Source: Bacteroidota bacterium
GTDB lineage: Bacteria; Bacteroidota; Bacteroidia; Chitinophagales; Chitinophagaceae
Length of the DNA stretch: 39,788 bases
Direction of reading: 5' to 3'
NCBI GenBank assembly: GCA_013289015.1
Contig: JABDAV010000007.1
Coordinates: 21,515-61,302, forward strand
This document shows, in pieces, positions 27,258 through 35,939 of the stretch (positions are counted from its first letter, which is position 1; each line of letters opens with the position of its first letter). The notes under the pieces were generated by a model. That model was not told the DNA's origin. It did no database searches and worked only from the letters and a program-made list of their open reading frames with translations. A program made the position numbers and the translations under genes.

Positions 27258-27304
27258 TGATAATATTGTCTAACTTAGTACGTTATAATGATTGAATAAA
27301 CTTT

Positions 27305-27312
27305 CAAATGTA
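27305..27312 (-). promoter_or_regulatory. -7 box upstream of tdk
   Basis: On the minus strand this reads TACATTTG, an exact TAnnTTTG match, 47 bases before the tdk ATG. No clear -33 element was seen. Confidence 0.4.
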
Positions 27313-27320
27313 ATTATCTT

Positions 27321-28037
27321 ATGGATAAATCAGGCGCACTAATAGAGCGGTTGTTTGAACAATACCGCAATAACGCCGGCAAAGACCGGCTGGCTATTAC
27401 CGCGCAGTTGCTGTTAAGCGAACTTGAGAAAGAAGAAGTAAAAAGTTTTCAAAATAATGTTTCTGTTTTTTTTCCTTCTGCCACTCATTTTGAGATAAGC
27501 GAACCTATTGCAAATAATGGTACAGCAATTATTCCTCCGCAGGTAAACAAAGAAAACGAAACCGGTGTGCAAATGCATGCTGCTGCTGTACCTGTTATTG
27601 AAGAAAAGCCTGCTGCCATAATACAAACACAGGCAGAAAATACACGCAAAGATTTTTTTGATCCAATGGTTGAAATACCAACGCTTTCTTTAAAACAGCA
27701 GGAAGTGAATGAAGCTGTTGCCTTGCAAAACGAAAGTATAAATGATAAGCTCAAGAATCTTTCTTCGCATAAAGAAGTTGCAAGCAGGATAAAAGAAGGC
27801 CCGATCAAAGACCTGCGCAAGGCAATTGGCATCAATGATCAATATCTTTTTATTAACGAACTTTTTCGCGGCGACCAAACCATGTACGAACGTAGTATTA
27901 AGACCATTAATGGTTTTAATATTTATGGGGAAGCAGAGCTTTGGATAAAGCGTGAGCTTAAATTAAAATTGGGCTGGAATGAAAGCAGTGATGTGGTACA
28001 GTTATTTGATCAGTTAATTAAAAGAAGGTTTTCCTGA
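27321..28037 (+). CDS. Conserved hypothetical protein
   Basis: A 238-residue soluble protein of unknown function. The N-terminal 50 residues look helical (GALIERLFEQYRNNAG, LLLSELEKEEVKSF), the middle to about 150 is low-complexity and probably unstructured, and the C-terminal 80 residues (IKDLRKAIGINDQYLFINEL, then MYERSIKTINGFNIY) look like a compact conserved domain. That architecture and the C-terminal motif look familiar from Bacteroidota genomes, but I cannot assign a role. It is divergent from tdk (63-bp gap). Its 3' end overlaps the 3' end of waaA by 28 bp, tail to tail. Confidence 0.75.
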   Translation: MDKSGALIERLFEQYRNNAGKDRLAITAQLLLSELEKEEVKSFQNNVSVFFPSATHFEISEPIANNGTAIIPPQVNKENETGVQMHAAAVPVIEEKPAAIIQTQAENTRKDFFDPMVEIPTLSLKQQEVNEAVALQNESINDKLKNLSSHKEVASRIKEGPIKDLRKAIGINDQYLFINELFRGDQTMYERSIKTINGFNIYGEAELWIKRELKLKLGWNESSDVVQLFDQLIKRRFS

Positions 28038-29281
28038 ATATAATTCATGATCGCTGCTGTGGCGCCTGCGTTATTTTTTACATACTCGCCTGCAATATTG
28101 CAGGCTTCTCTATAAATCATTTCGTCAGCTAAAAGATCGGTCAACTCTTCTTCCAGTTCAATAGCATCTTCAATATCAAACGCGCCTTCTTTATCAACAA
28201 GGTCTATTGCTTCTGAAAATTTATCATAAGCAGGCCCAAATAAAACAGGTTTATAATATACAGCAGCTTCCAGTATATTATGAATGCCATCGTTGCCAAA
28301 ACCGCCGCCAACAAAACAAATAGTTGCATAACGATATAAAAATTTCAGCATGCCGATATTATCAATTATTAATGTGTTGAAAGAATCACCAGGTAATGTT
28401 TGTTTATTTATCATTTCAACATAATCAGAATATAAAACAGCATGTTTGAATAATGTGCAACATTCTTTTATGCGCTCCCTGGAAAGATCATGCGGCGCAA
28501 TAATAAATTTTAATTCGGGATGTGTATTCGCGTAATGATCCAATACTTCATCATCTTCTATCCAGGTGCTTCCTGCAATAATGGTTTTTGAGTTGATGAT
28601 AAATTTTTCTATTTCGGGAAATGATCTTGATTCTGCGGCTACCTGTAATACACGGTCAAATCTTGTATCGCCGGCAACACTCACATTTTTTGTAACGTTT
28701 ATTGTACGCAATAAATCTTCTGAATGTTTTGTTTGTAAAAAGATATGTGTGAAAAGAAATAAACTTTCGCGATACCATGAACCATACCATTTAAAGAAGG
28801 AGAAATGTTCGAAGAATATAGCAGACACTAACAGCAATGGAATATTCCTTTCATTTATTTCTTTAAGAAAATAATACCAGAATTCATACTTCACAAACAC
28901 TACGAGCGAAGGGTTTATACTATCAAGAAAAGTTTTTGCATTCTTTGAAGAATCCATCGGTAAATAAAAAACATAATCAACTAATTGATTGTTTTTTTGA
29001 ACCTCATACCCTGACGGAGAAAAAAAAGTAAGTACAATTTTATAAGATGGATAAAGGGCTTTAAATTTTTCAATTAAAGGCCTGCCTTGTTCAAACTCAC
29101 CCAGTGATGAACAATGCATCCATATTTTTTTGGAGGTATCTCCTGCTATGGTAGTTTCAATGTGTTTAAGAATAGCTTTTCTGCCGTTTATCCAAAGCCT
29201 GGCTTTCTCATTAAAAGGAGAAATTACGGCAGCGGCAAGCGGGTAAAATTTTATAAAGATGTTATAGAAAAACTTATGCAT
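28010..29281 (-). CDS. waaA: 3-deoxy-D-manno-octulosonic acid (Kdo) transferase
   Basis: A 423-residue membrane-anchored glycosyltransferase that adds Kdo to lipid A precursor at the cytoplasmic face of the inner membrane. The N-terminal hydrophobic segment (FFYNIFIKFYPLAAAV) is the usual anchor. The motif WMHCSSLGEFEQGRPLIE contains the conserved acidic residue of the family, followed by VLTFFSPSGYE and VFVKYEFWYYFL. The C-terminal GT-B domain includes IIAGSTWIEDDE, and CFVGGGFGNDGIHNILEAA, which binds CMP-Kdo. Length is normal. It lies 100 bp downstream of the DUF4142 gene, with a terminator between them, so it probably has its own promoter. Confidence 0.95.
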   Translation of the reverse strand: MHKFFYNIFIKFYPLAAAVISPFNEKARLWINGRKAILKHIETTIAGDTSKKIWMHCSSLGEFEQGRPLIEKFKALYPSYKIVLTFFSPSGYEVQKNNQLVDYVFYLPMDSSKNAKTFLDSINPSLVVFVKYEFWYYFLKEINERNIPLLLVSAIFFEHFSFFKWYGSWYRESLFLFTHIFLQTKHSEDLLRTINVTKNVSVAGDTRFDRVLQVAAESRSFPEIEKFIINSKTIIAGSTWIEDDEVLDHYANTHPELKFIIAPHDLSRERIKECCTLFKHAVLYSDYVEMINKQTLPGDSFNTLIIDNIGMLKFLYRYATICFVGGGFGNDGIHNILEAAVYYKPVLFGPAYDKFSEAIDLVDKEGAFDIEDAIELEEELTDLLADEMIYREACNIAGEYVKNNAGATAAIMNYIQENLLLIN

Positions 29282-29336
29282 TAATTAGATGCAAAGAAAT
29301 AAAATAATCATCAGTGAATACAGGTATGTAAATAAA

Positions 29337-29360
29337 AAGGGAATGCATGTGCATTCCCTT
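29337..29360 (-). terminator. Terminator of the DUF4142 gene
   Basis: Arms AAGGGAATGC (29337-29346) and GCATTCCCTT (29351-29360) are perfect complements around ATGT. On the minus strand the stem is followed by TTTTTATT. It starts about 22 bp after the DUF4142 stop. Confidence 0.8.
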
Positions 29361-29381
29361 ATGTAACAGGCAAAGAGTGAA

Positions 29382-29969
29382 TTATTTTTTACCGGCAATT
29401 GCTTTTATAGAATCCTGATGCATTTGTATGGTGGGCAATGTTTGCGAAGCAAAGTTTTTAAGATCTGCATCCTGCAAATCTGTACTTCCTTTCTGAAAAG
29501 CATCAACCGCTTTTTTATGTCCGTCAAGCATGTCATTCATATATGCCTTGTCAAAATCTTTTCCTGATTTTTTGTTCAGTTCATCCAACGCTTTCTGAGA
29601 ATCATCGCTTAGCTTGTCAGGCAAAGTAATGCTCTTTGATGCTGCTATTGTTTTTAACTTATCTGCAGCAGCTGTATGATCGGTAACCATCATATCTGCA
29701 AAGCCTTTCAGCCTTGGGTTAACAGCTTTTGTTTGAGCAACCTTGCTCAATTCGATCTCAGTCATGCCGGCATTGGCTATATCAACCGCCCATTTTGCAT
29801 CCTGTTCAGAAGCAGGCGCAGAAGCCATAGCAGATGAATTGCTGTCAGGCAACATGCTGTCATTTACATTTTTAGAACTGTCTACACTATCCTGATTTTT
29901 TGAGGTACTGTTGCATGCTGTAAATGCACAAACACAAGCAATACATAAAATGCCAAATAATTTTTTCAT
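29382..29969 (-). CDS. DUF4142 lipoprotein
   Basis: A 195-residue lipoprotein with Cys19 in AFTACNSTS, a Ser/Asp/Asn-rich linker to about residue 60, and a helical DUF4142 domain: WAVDIANAGMTEIELSKVA, FADMMVTDHTAAADKL, then AYMNDMLDGHKKAVDAFQ and LPTIQMHQDSI. The His residues in MVTDHTAA, DGHKKA and IQMHQDS are the conserved ferritin-like positions of the family. The molecular function is not established. It is a single-gene unit with its own terminator; GGTTTG near 30017 on the minus strand is only a weak -7 candidate. Confidence 0.88.
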   Translation of the reverse strand: MKKLFGILCIACVCAFTACNSTSKNQDSVDSSKNVNDSMLPDSNSSAMASAPASEQDAKWAVDIANAGMTEIELSKVAQTKAVNPRLKGFADMMVTDHTAAADKLKTIAASKSITLPDKLSDDSQKALDELNKKSGKDFDKAYMNDMLDGHKKAVDAFQKGSTDLQDADLKNFASQTLPTIQMHQDSIKAIAGKK

Positions 29970-30316
29970 AAAGATGTTTTTTAAACAATGATTAGATGTA
30001 TAGCACCATCATACAAACCTTAAGCCATAACGGATCAGCTGTTAAATAAAAGATTTATATAGTTTATTAATATGGACTATGTAGACTATTTTACTCTATG
30101 CTATTTAAAAAATGGTTAATTATTTTGGTTGCAGCAAATCATTCTACCAGGCACGATTATATCTACCGGTCTTTATTCGGGAATACATTAATTTCCTTTT
30201 GATTATTGCCTGGGCAACTGTTTATTTTAATTTGAGCCCGGAATTTCTTAATGTTTTATTCATATTTTGATAATTTAACGGTGGCATTGTTTTAGTACAT
30301 TTAAATAAAAAAATTT
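29970..30316. other. Intergenic stretch between divergent genes
   Basis: About 350 bp of AT-rich DNA that must hold the promoters of the DUF4142 gene and the acidic-protein gene. TATTTTG at 30263-30269 is a -7-like sequence one base short, 47 bases before the ATG at 30317. No ORF, repeat or structured RNA was recognised. Confidence 0.5.
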
Positions 30317-30934
30317 ATGGCTACAAATTTCAATTCTGATTTACCGGATTCAGAAAGAGATAAAGCAAAACTGCAACCTGATGAAGCAATACTCGATCTT
30401 CCGGATGTAAAAGATATACCGGGGCAGGAATTTGTTCATGCGCCGAATATGAGTGAAATGGCAGACACAACCATATCGTCTGATGATGAGGAAGGTGTTG
30501 GTCTATTTGATGAAGATGCTGATAATATGGGTGAACGCCTGGCTACCGGCGAAGAGTTAAGTGAAGATGATTTGATAATTGGTGATGATGAAGAACCGGA
30601 TGCTGAACTTGACGATGAAGAAAATGATGAGGCATTTGATGATGACGATGAACTTGAAATAACCGATGATGCCGTAAGCGACGATTCAGACGTTACCGAC
30701 GAAGAAAAAAAATTACTTGAAAAAACAGAAGATGTGGATTCAGAAGACAATGAAGATATATATCGCGCTGAATTAGATGATACTGATTTTGATGGTGAAA
30801 AATTGAACGAAGACGATGATGATGTTTCAGGAGATGATCTTGATGTACCCGGAGCAGAGGATGATGATGCAAATGAAGAAATAGGTGAAGAGGATGAAGA
30901 AAACAATGAATACAGTTTGGGAGATACAGAATAA
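30317..30934 (+). CDS. Very acidic low-complexity protein
   Basis: A 205-residue protein with 88 Asp/Glu residues (43%) and few basic or aromatic residues. The first 50 residues are mixed (DLPDSERDKAKLQPDEAILD, IPGQEFVHAPNMSEMAD); from about residue 55 it is runs of D and E with scattered S, T and L. There is no signal peptide, membrane segment or Cys. It is expected to be disordered, cytoplasmic and strongly anionic. Possible roles such as cation buffering or DNA mimicry are speculation. It ends at a strong terminator, so it is a single-gene unit. The codons follow the AT-rich style of its neighbours. Confidence 0.75.
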   Translation: MATNFNSDLPDSERDKAKLQPDEAILDLPDVKDIPGQEFVHAPNMSEMADTTISSDDEEGVGLFDEDADNMGERLATGEELSEDDLIIGDDEEPDAELDDEENDEAFDDDDELEITDDAVSDDSDVTDEEKKLLEKTEDVDSEDNEDIYRAELDDTDFDGEKLNEDDDDVSGDDLDVPGAEDDDANEEIGEEDEENNEYSLGDTE

Positions 30935-30945
30935 AATAAACAAGC

Positions 30946-30975
30946 AATAAAAGCCGGCAATTGCCGGCTTTTATT
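30946..30975 (+). terminator. Strong terminator after the acidic-protein gene
   Basis: A perfect 30-bp palindrome with half-site AATAAAAGCCGGCAA, giving a GC-rich core stem followed by TTTTATTTTAATT. It begins 12 bases after the stop codon and would work in both directions. Confidence 0.88.
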
Positions 30976-31012
30976 TTAATTGTATTGGCTATTTATACGC
31001 TGAACTTTTCCT

Positions 31013-31020
31013 TAGTTTTG
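31013..31020 (+). promoter_or_regulatory. -7 box upstream of the sugar aminotransferase gene
   Basis: TAGTTTTG, followed by CCC, is an exact TAnnTTTG match ending 16 bases before the ATG at 31037, giving a leader of about 12 bases. It lies just after the preceding terminator. It probably drives the sugar-nucleotide genes. Confidence 0.6.
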
Positions 31021-31036
31021 CCCGCAAACTTGTTTC

Positions 31037-32173
31037 ATGCGAGCTATACAAATGGTTGATCTGAAAACAGAGTACCAGCGGTTAAAAAAAGAAATTGATA
31101 CGGCTGTTATTGATGTTATAGAAAGCGCTGCGTTTATAAATGGCAAGCCTGTGCAGGATTTCAGTAAAGCATTGGCAGATTATCTCAATGTTAAGCATGT
31201 AATCCCGTGTGCGAATGGAACAGATGCCTTGCAAATTGCCATGATGGCTTTAGATCTTCAGCCCGGCGATGAAGTAATTACACCATCGTTTACATATATA
31301 GCAACAACTGAAGTGGTTGCCTTGCTGCGCTTAAATCCTGTATTTGTTGAAGTAGATAAGCAAACTTTTAATATTGATGTTGAAAGCCTGCGCAAAGCCA
31401 TTACGCCAAAAACAAAAGCTATTGTGCCTGTGCATTTATATGGGCAATCATGCGATATGGAAGCGATTATGCAGGTAGCAAATGAGCATAACATTCCTGT
31501 AATAGAAGACAACGCACAATCAATAGGCGGCGATTATTATTTTACAGATGGCACTTCAAAAAAAACAGGAACGATCGGTACGATAGGAACAACATCTTTT
31601 TATCCTGCAAAAAACCTTGGCGCTTATGGCGATGGCGGCGCGATGTTCACTAATGATGATGCGTTGGCGCAAAGATTAACCATGATCGCCAATCACGGGC
31701 AAAGTAAAAGATATTATCATGACGTGGTTGGATGTAATTCAAGGCTCGATACAATACAGGCTGCCATTTTAAATATAAGGTTGCAGCATCTTGATAAAAA
31801 TATTGCAGCACGCATAAAAGCTGCTGATCATTACAGCGATGCTTTTAAAGATCATTCAATAATACAACCGCCGTTCAGGGCAAAGAATAACAGGCATGTG
31901 TTTCATCAATACACGCTTATATTGAACAGCGATAGAAAAGATTTGCGTGATGATCTCAGCGCATATCTTTCCGGCAAAAAAATTCCAAACATGATCTATT
32001 ATCCTGTGCCGGGCCACAGGCAAAAAATGTTTGAAACATTTGGCGCACTTGAATATAAGTTAGCTGTTACAGACTGGTTAACAGAAAGAGTTATTTCATT
32101 GCCTATGCATCCTGAACTGGATGAAGAGCAGTTGCAATTCATAGCAGATAATGTGCTGGCTTATTTCAATTAA
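31037..32173 (+). CDS. DegT/DnrJ/EryC1-family PLP-dependent sugar aminotransferase
   Basis: A 378-residue aminotransferase that converts a nucleotide-linked keto sugar to an amino sugar using PLP and glutamate. Lys192 in SFYPAKNLGAYGDGG is the expected Schiff-base lysine. Other family markers are CANGTDALQIAMMALDLQPG (cofactor phosphate region), PVHLYGQ, VIEDNAQSIGG and the C-terminal YYPVPGHRQKMF. The N-terminus (MVDLKTEYQRLKKEI) is like the WbpE/WecE group, but the exact sugar cannot be told. Two further nucleotide-sugar genes follow on the same strand after 156 and 63 bp, so a surface-polysaccharide role is likely. Confidence 0.92.
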   Translation: MRAIQMVDLKTEYQRLKKEIDTAVIDVIESAAFINGKPVQDFSKALADYLNVKHVIPCANGTDALQIAMMALDLQPGDEVITPSFTYIATTEVVALLRLNPVFVEVDKQTFNIDVESLRKAITPKTKAIVPVHLYGQSCDMEAIMQVANEHNIPVIEDNAQSIGGDYYFTDGTSKKTGTIGTIGTTSFYPAKNLGAYGDGGAMFTNDDALAQRLTMIANHGQSKRYYHDVVGCNSRLDTIQAAILNIRLQHLDKNIAARIKAADHYSDAFKDHSIIQPPFRAKNNRHVFHQYTLILNSDRKDLRDDLSAYLSGKKIPNMIYYPVPGHRQKMFETFGALEYKLAVTDWLTERVISLPMHPELDEEQLQFIADNVLAYFN

Positions 32174-32329
32174 TTTTTTTATGTTGCCGGCAGTTGTTCT
32201 TCGTGGCATCTTCGTTGTGTCACTCCCTTCAACTGCAGTAATATTACTGAGCAATGCACATACAGTACATGCATTCATTTATAAACTAAAATTCAATATC
32301 ATTAGCCAAAACATAAACTGAAAAGTACC

Positions 32330-33310
32330 ATGAGCAAAAGAGTTTTAATTACAGGCGCAGCCGGTTTTTTAGGATCGCATTTGTGCGATCGTTTTATAAA
32401 AGAAGGCTATCATGTTATCGCAATGGATAATCTTATTACCGGCGATCTTCGCAACATTGAACATTTATTTCCATTAAAAGAATTTGAATATTATCATCAT
32501 GATGTTTCAAAGTTCATTCATGTTCCCGGCAAGCTTGATTACATCTTACATTTTGCATCACCGGCAAGCCCGATTGATTATCTAAAAATCCCTATTCAAA
32601 CATTAAAGGTTGGTTCTTTAGGAACGCACAATTGTTTGGGTTTGGCAAAAGAAAAAAAAGCAAGAATATTGGTTGCATCAACCAGTGAAGTGTATGGCGA
32701 TCCGCAGGTGCATCCCCAAACAGAAGAATACTGGGGCAATGTAAATCCTGTTGGTCCACGTGGTGTGTACGATGAAGCCAAGCGTTTCCAGGAAGCAATA
32801 ACGATGGCGTATCATACTTATCACGCAGTGGAAACAAGAATCATCCGAATCTTTAATACATATGGCCCGAGAATGCGTTTGAATGATGGGCGTGCGTTGC
32901 CCGCATTCATCGGACAGGCTTTGCGTGGTGAAGATCTTACTGTATTTGGAGATGGAAGCCAAACGCGTTCTTTCTGTTATGTGGACGACCTGGTAGAAGG
33001 TATTTATCGTTTGTTGCTGAGCGATTATGCAATGCCGGTAAATATTGGAAATCCTAATGAAATTTCATTGAAAGATTTCGCCGAAGAAGTATTGAAACTT
33101 ACCGGTGCTTCCGTAAAAATTATTTATAAGCCTTTGCCTGTTGATGATCCAAAACAAAGGCAACCGGATATTACAAAAGCAAAGAATATTTTAGCCTGGC
33201 AACCAACAGTTGACCGCGCAGAAGGACTGAAAAAAACATACGATTACTTTAAAGCTTTATCAAGCGAAGAATGGTTTAAGTTGCCTAAAGAGTTTACCAA
33301 ACAGAAATAA
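32330..33310 (+). CDS. UDP-glucuronate decarboxylase (UDP-xylose synthase type)
   Basis: A 326-residue extended short-chain dehydrogenase of the NAD-dependent epimerase/dehydratase family. The Rossmann motif GAAGFLG is at residues 9-15. The catalytic Tyr147-x-x-x-Lys151 lies in [17 protein letters not shown], which together with [14 protein letters not shown] is diagnostic of UDP-glucuronate decarboxylases. The product would be UDP-xylose, made from UDP-glucuronate with bound NAD. C-terminal landmarks are [19 protein letters not shown] and [14 protein letters not shown]. Length is normal for the soluble bacterial form. It sits between an aminotransferase and rfbD, which fits envelope polysaccharide synthesis. 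Confidence 0.93.
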   Translation: MSKRVLITGAAGFLGSHLCDRFIKEGYHVIAMDNLITGDLRNIEHLFPLKEFEYYHHDVSKFIHVPGKLDYILHFASPASPIDYLKIPIQTLKVGSLGTHNCLGLAKEKKARILVASTSEVYGDPQVHPQTEEYWGNVNPVGPRGVYDEAKRFQEAITMAYHTYHAVETRIIRIFNTYGPRMRLNDGRALPAFIGQALRGEDLTVFGDGSQTRSFCYVDDLVEGIYRLLLSDYAMPVNIGNPNEISLKDFAEEVLKLTGASVKIIYKPLPVDDPKQRQPDITKAKNILAWQPTVDRAEGLKKTYDYFKALSSEEWFKLPKEFTKQK

Positions 33311-33329
33311 TGTTATCATAACATTTTTT
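33311..33329 (+). terminator. Weak hairpin with T tract after the decarboxylase gene
   Basis: TGTTAT and ATAACA (33311-33323) form a short AT-only stem followed by six T. It may weaken read-through into rfbD but is a poor terminator by itself. Confidence 0.3.
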
Positions 33330-33373
33330 AAGTGAATAAATCAAACTGATTTTATAATTTAATATTAGATTGA

Positions 33374-34267
33374 ATGCCTTACATTTTAGTTTCAGGGAGA
33401 GACGGTCAGCTTGGCAATGAGTTGAAGGATTTAGCTCCTGCGCAAAATTTCGATTTTGTTTTTACTGATAAAGATGACATGGATATTACTGATGAGAACG
33501 TGTTGAAGGAAGCATTTGAAAAATACAAACCTGCATTCTTCATCAACTGCGCCGCATATACTGCTGTTGATAAAGCCGAGACTGACCAGGAGATCACATA
33601 TAAAATAAATGCAGAAGCTGTCGGTTTAATTGCAAAGCAATGTCATGAGTTCAACACAAAGCTCATTCATATTTCTACTGATTATGTTTTTAATGGCAAG
33701 GCAACACAGCCGTATAAAACAGATGATGAAACTGATCCTGTAAATTATTATGGTTATACAAAATGGCTGGGCGAACAGCTTGCATTAAATAATAACCCGG
33801 GTACAATTGTTATACGCACATCATGGGTGTATAGCAGCTATGGAAACAACTTTGTAAAAACCATGTTGCGTGTAATGAAAGAACGAAAAGAGATAAATGT
33901 TGTAAGCGACCAGTCAGGTTCGCCTACGTATGCTAAAGATCTGGCAGAAGCGATAATCGATATAGTTAATAGTCAATGGTCGATAGTCAATAGTAAGGAC
34001 GTAAATCCATCTCACATCTCACATCTCACATCTCACGTATTTCATTTCAGCAATGAAGGCATTATTTCGTGGTATGATTTTGCAGTGGCTATTAAAGAAA
34101 TAAAACAATTGGATTGTGTTGTGCATCCAATTCCAACAACAGCTTATCCAACTCCTGCAAAACGTCCTGCTTATTCAGGGATGGATAAATCAAAAATTGT
34201 AAACGACTTCAATATTCAATTAAAAAATTGGAGAACCAGTTTGGAAGATTGCTTAAAATTGTTATAG
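33374..34267 (+). CDS. rfbD: dTDP-4-dehydrorhamnose reductase
   Basis: A 297-residue reductase for the last step of dTDP-L-rhamnose synthesis. The NAD(P) motif GRDGQLG is at residues 8-14, STDYVFNGKA supplies the catalytic Thr/Asp region, and Tyr126-x-x-x-Lys130 lies in NYYGYTKWLGEQ. The DQSGSPTYAKDLA and FSNEGIISWYDFA segments are typical substrate-binding parts. Oddity: residues about 197-224, between IIDIVNS and VFHFSNEG, form an extra repeat-derived insert (IVNSQWSIVNSKD, then HISHLTSH) encoded by low-complexity DNA at 33962-34040 that includes four copies of CATCTCA. In this assembly the frame is open. rfbA, rfbB and rfbC are not in the window. Confidence 0.95.
   Translation: MPYILVSGRDGQLGNELKDLAPAQNFDFVFTDKDDMDITDENVLKEAFEKYKPAFFINCAAYTAVDKAETDQEITYKINAEAVGLIAKQCHEFNTKLIHISTDYVFNGKATQPYKTDDETDPVNYYGYTKWLGEQLALNNNPGTIVIRTSWVYSSYGNNFVKTMLRVMKERKEINVVSDQSGSPTYAKDLAEAIIDIVNSQWSIVNSKDVNPSHISHLTSHVFHFSNEGIISWYDFAVAIKEIKQLDCVVHPIPTTAYPTPAKRPAYSGMDKSKIVNDFNIQLKNWRTSLEDCLKLL
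34008..34035 (+). repeat. Heptanucleotide tandem repeat inside rfbD
   Basis: Four perfect copies of CATCTCA (28 bp) within the rfbD coding sequence. Seven is not a multiple of three, so gain or loss of one unit would shift the frame. Confidence 0.9.
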
Positions 34268-34314
34268 AAAATACTACGCTGTTATTAATTGTTCATTTTT
34301 AATTCTTAATTATC

Positions 34315-34725
34315 ATGGCGCATTGGCTTGTAAAATCTGAACCTGATGCATATAGCTGGCAACAACTGGTGAAAGACAAAGAAACTTCATGGGATGGTGT
34401 GCGCAATTACGCCGCACGTATTCATCTTAAGAACATGAAAAAAGGTGATGAGGTTTTTTATTATCACAGCAATGAAGGAACCGACATTGTTGGCATTGCA
34501 AAAGTGTCAAAAGAATTCTACCAGGATCCTACAATAGATGATGACCGTTGGGTTTCTGTTATGCTCAAACCTGTGAAGGCATTAAAAAATCCCGTTACAC
34601 TTGCTGAAATAAAAGCCAATAAAAAACTGCAAAACATGGCGCTGGTAAGAATAGGAAGATTATCTGTTCAGCCTGTCACCGATGAAGAGTGGGATATTAT
34701 TTTGGAGATGGGTGGAATGAAATAA
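34315..34725 (+). CDS. EVE domain protein
   Basis: A 136-residue single-domain protein of the EVE (PUA-like) family, related to human THYN1. Characteristic segments are MAHWLVKSEPDAYSWQQL, TSWDGVRNYAARIHLKNMKK, GDEVFYYHSN and IVGIAKVSKEFYQDPT. EVE domains are thought to bind modified bases in DNA or RNA and often occur in defence systems when fused to other domains. This one is a stand-alone version of normal length, and no defence gene is adjacent. It follows rfbD by 47 bp on the same strand and could be co-transcribed. A dispersed repeat lies just after the stop. Confidence 0.93.
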   Translation: MAHWLVKSEPDAYSWQQLVKDKETSWDGVRNYAARIHLKNMKKGDEVFYYHSNEGTDIVGIAKVSKEFYQDPTIDDDRWVSVMLKPVKALKNPVTLAEIKANKKLQNMALVRIGRLSVQPVTDEEWDIILEMGGMK

Positions 34726-34737
34726 TCGAAAAAGCTA

Positions 34738-34763
34738 TAAGCTTTGAGTAGTGAGCTGCGAGC
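34738..34763. repeat. Dispersed AGCTTTGAGC-type repeat, copy B
   Basis: A 26-bp intergenic sequence matching 22331-22356 at 20 of 26 positions. It begins 12 bp after the EVE gene stop, and its left edge forms a short AAAGCT/AGCTTT hairpin (34731-34745). Confidence 0.5.
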
Positions 34764-35008
34764 GTCTATTTTAAACCACCATTTTACTTTCTTTTAACTT
34801 CTTGTACTGGTTACAAAAATCTTCATGCAGTAATTAATCATTTGCAGGCTTGCAATTCTTTTCACATCTAAAAACAATTTTATTCAAACCCAAAGTTTGC
34901 TGTAACAATTTTACGGTTGGCTAACTTTTGCCTATTAATTTATCGTAAGCCTGTTTTATGTAAATAATTTTTTTCCGCATCTCATTATTAACTAATCAAT
35001 CAACTTAT

Positions 35009-35902
35009 ATGAAAAGATATTTTTATTTCATGGCAATATTTGCTATGATGTTAAACTCATGTAATAAAGGTTCATCTCTCAAGATTCATGATGTTCCGCT
35101 GCAGGACCAAACTGCAGGTGCTCAAAATAAAAATGAAACATCTCAACAACTAACTGATCAAATTGCTTCGGCAGATACTGTAGCAGCGCCAACAAAAGAA
35201 ATAAGCAATAATATTGCTACAGCAAAAGATAATGATGAGGACTGGGATAAAAAGATAGTAAAAAATGCAGACCTGCAATTACAGGTAGATGAGTATAAAA
35301 AGTTCAATACATCCATTCATAATTCTTTAAAACAATATGGCGCTTACATAGCTGAAGAAAAGCAACAGGAAACAGATTACCGGATGGAAAATTCCCTTAC
35401 TATAAAAGTGCCTGTTGCGCAGTTTGAGGACCTGGTAAATTCTCTCGGAGGAGATGGTGTAAAAATAATGGAGAAGAATATCTCAAGTGAAGATGTGACG
35501 GGTGAAGTCGTAGATACAAAAGCGCGTTTGCAGGCAAAGCTTGCTGTGCGCGAAAAATATTTGCAGTTATTAAAACAGGCAAAAAATATGAATGAAATAT
35601 TGCAGGTTCAGAATGATTTAAATGAAATACAGGAAAATATTGAAGCTGCCAACGGAAGAATAAATTACCTGCAACACGCATCTGCATACAGCACTATTAA
35701 TCTTGAATACTATCAATATATAAATGGATCAACAGCTGATGATGAAAAATCTGGTTTTCTTACAAGACTTACAAGTGCATTCTCAACAGGCACATCTGTT
35801 CTTGGCGAAACTGTTTTATTTGCATTAAGTATTTGGCCTTTGTTGTTAGGCGTTTTTGTTTTCTGGATATTCATAAAAAAGTTTAAGGTTAAAAAGGCTT
35901 AG
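35009..35902 (+). CDS. DUF4349 lipoprotein with C-terminal membrane helix
   Basis: A 297-residue protein with lipoprotein Cys18 in MMLNSCNKG, a Gln/Asn/Ala-rich linker to about residue 80, and a DUF4349 domain: KIVKNADLQLQVDEYKKFN, LTIKVPVAQFEDLVNSLG, and NISSEDVTGEVVDTKARLQA. A heptad-rich coiled-coil segment follows (LLKQAKNMNEILQVQNDLNE), then a membrane helix (LFALSIWPLLLGVFVFWIFI) and a basic KKFKVKKA tail. The two anchors and the coiled coil suggest an envelope protein, but the function of DUF4349 is not known. A near -7 box, TAACTTTTG at 34922-34930, lies about 80 bp upstream. Confidence 0.88.
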   Translation: MKRYFYFMAIFAMMLNSCNKGSSLKIHDVPLQDQTAGAQNKNETSQQLTDQIASADTVAAPTKEISNNIATAKDNDEDWDKKIVKNADLQLQVDEYKKFNTSIHNSLKQYGAYIAEEKQQETDYRMENSLTIKVPVAQFEDLVNSLGGDGVKIMEKNISSEDVTGEVVDTKARLQAKLAVREKYLQLLKQAKNMNEILQVQNDLNEIQENIEAANGRINYLQHASAYSTINLEYYQYINGSTADDEKSGFLTRLTSAFSTGTSVLGETVLFALSIWPLLLGVFVFWIFIKKFKVKKA

Positions 35903-35939
35903 AGTTATAAAAGCAGGAATAACTTTAATTCGTATAAAT

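Noticed and set aside
30436-30960. Ser-rich 174-residue ORF on the minus strand
   Set aside because: It is the antisense of the Asp/Glu-rich gene (GAT/GAA codons read back as ATC/TTC and shifted Ser codons).
34315-34725. EVE protein as part of a defence island
   Set aside because: It is a stand-alone short form among housekeeping genes; no restriction, methyltransferase or nuclease gene is nearby.
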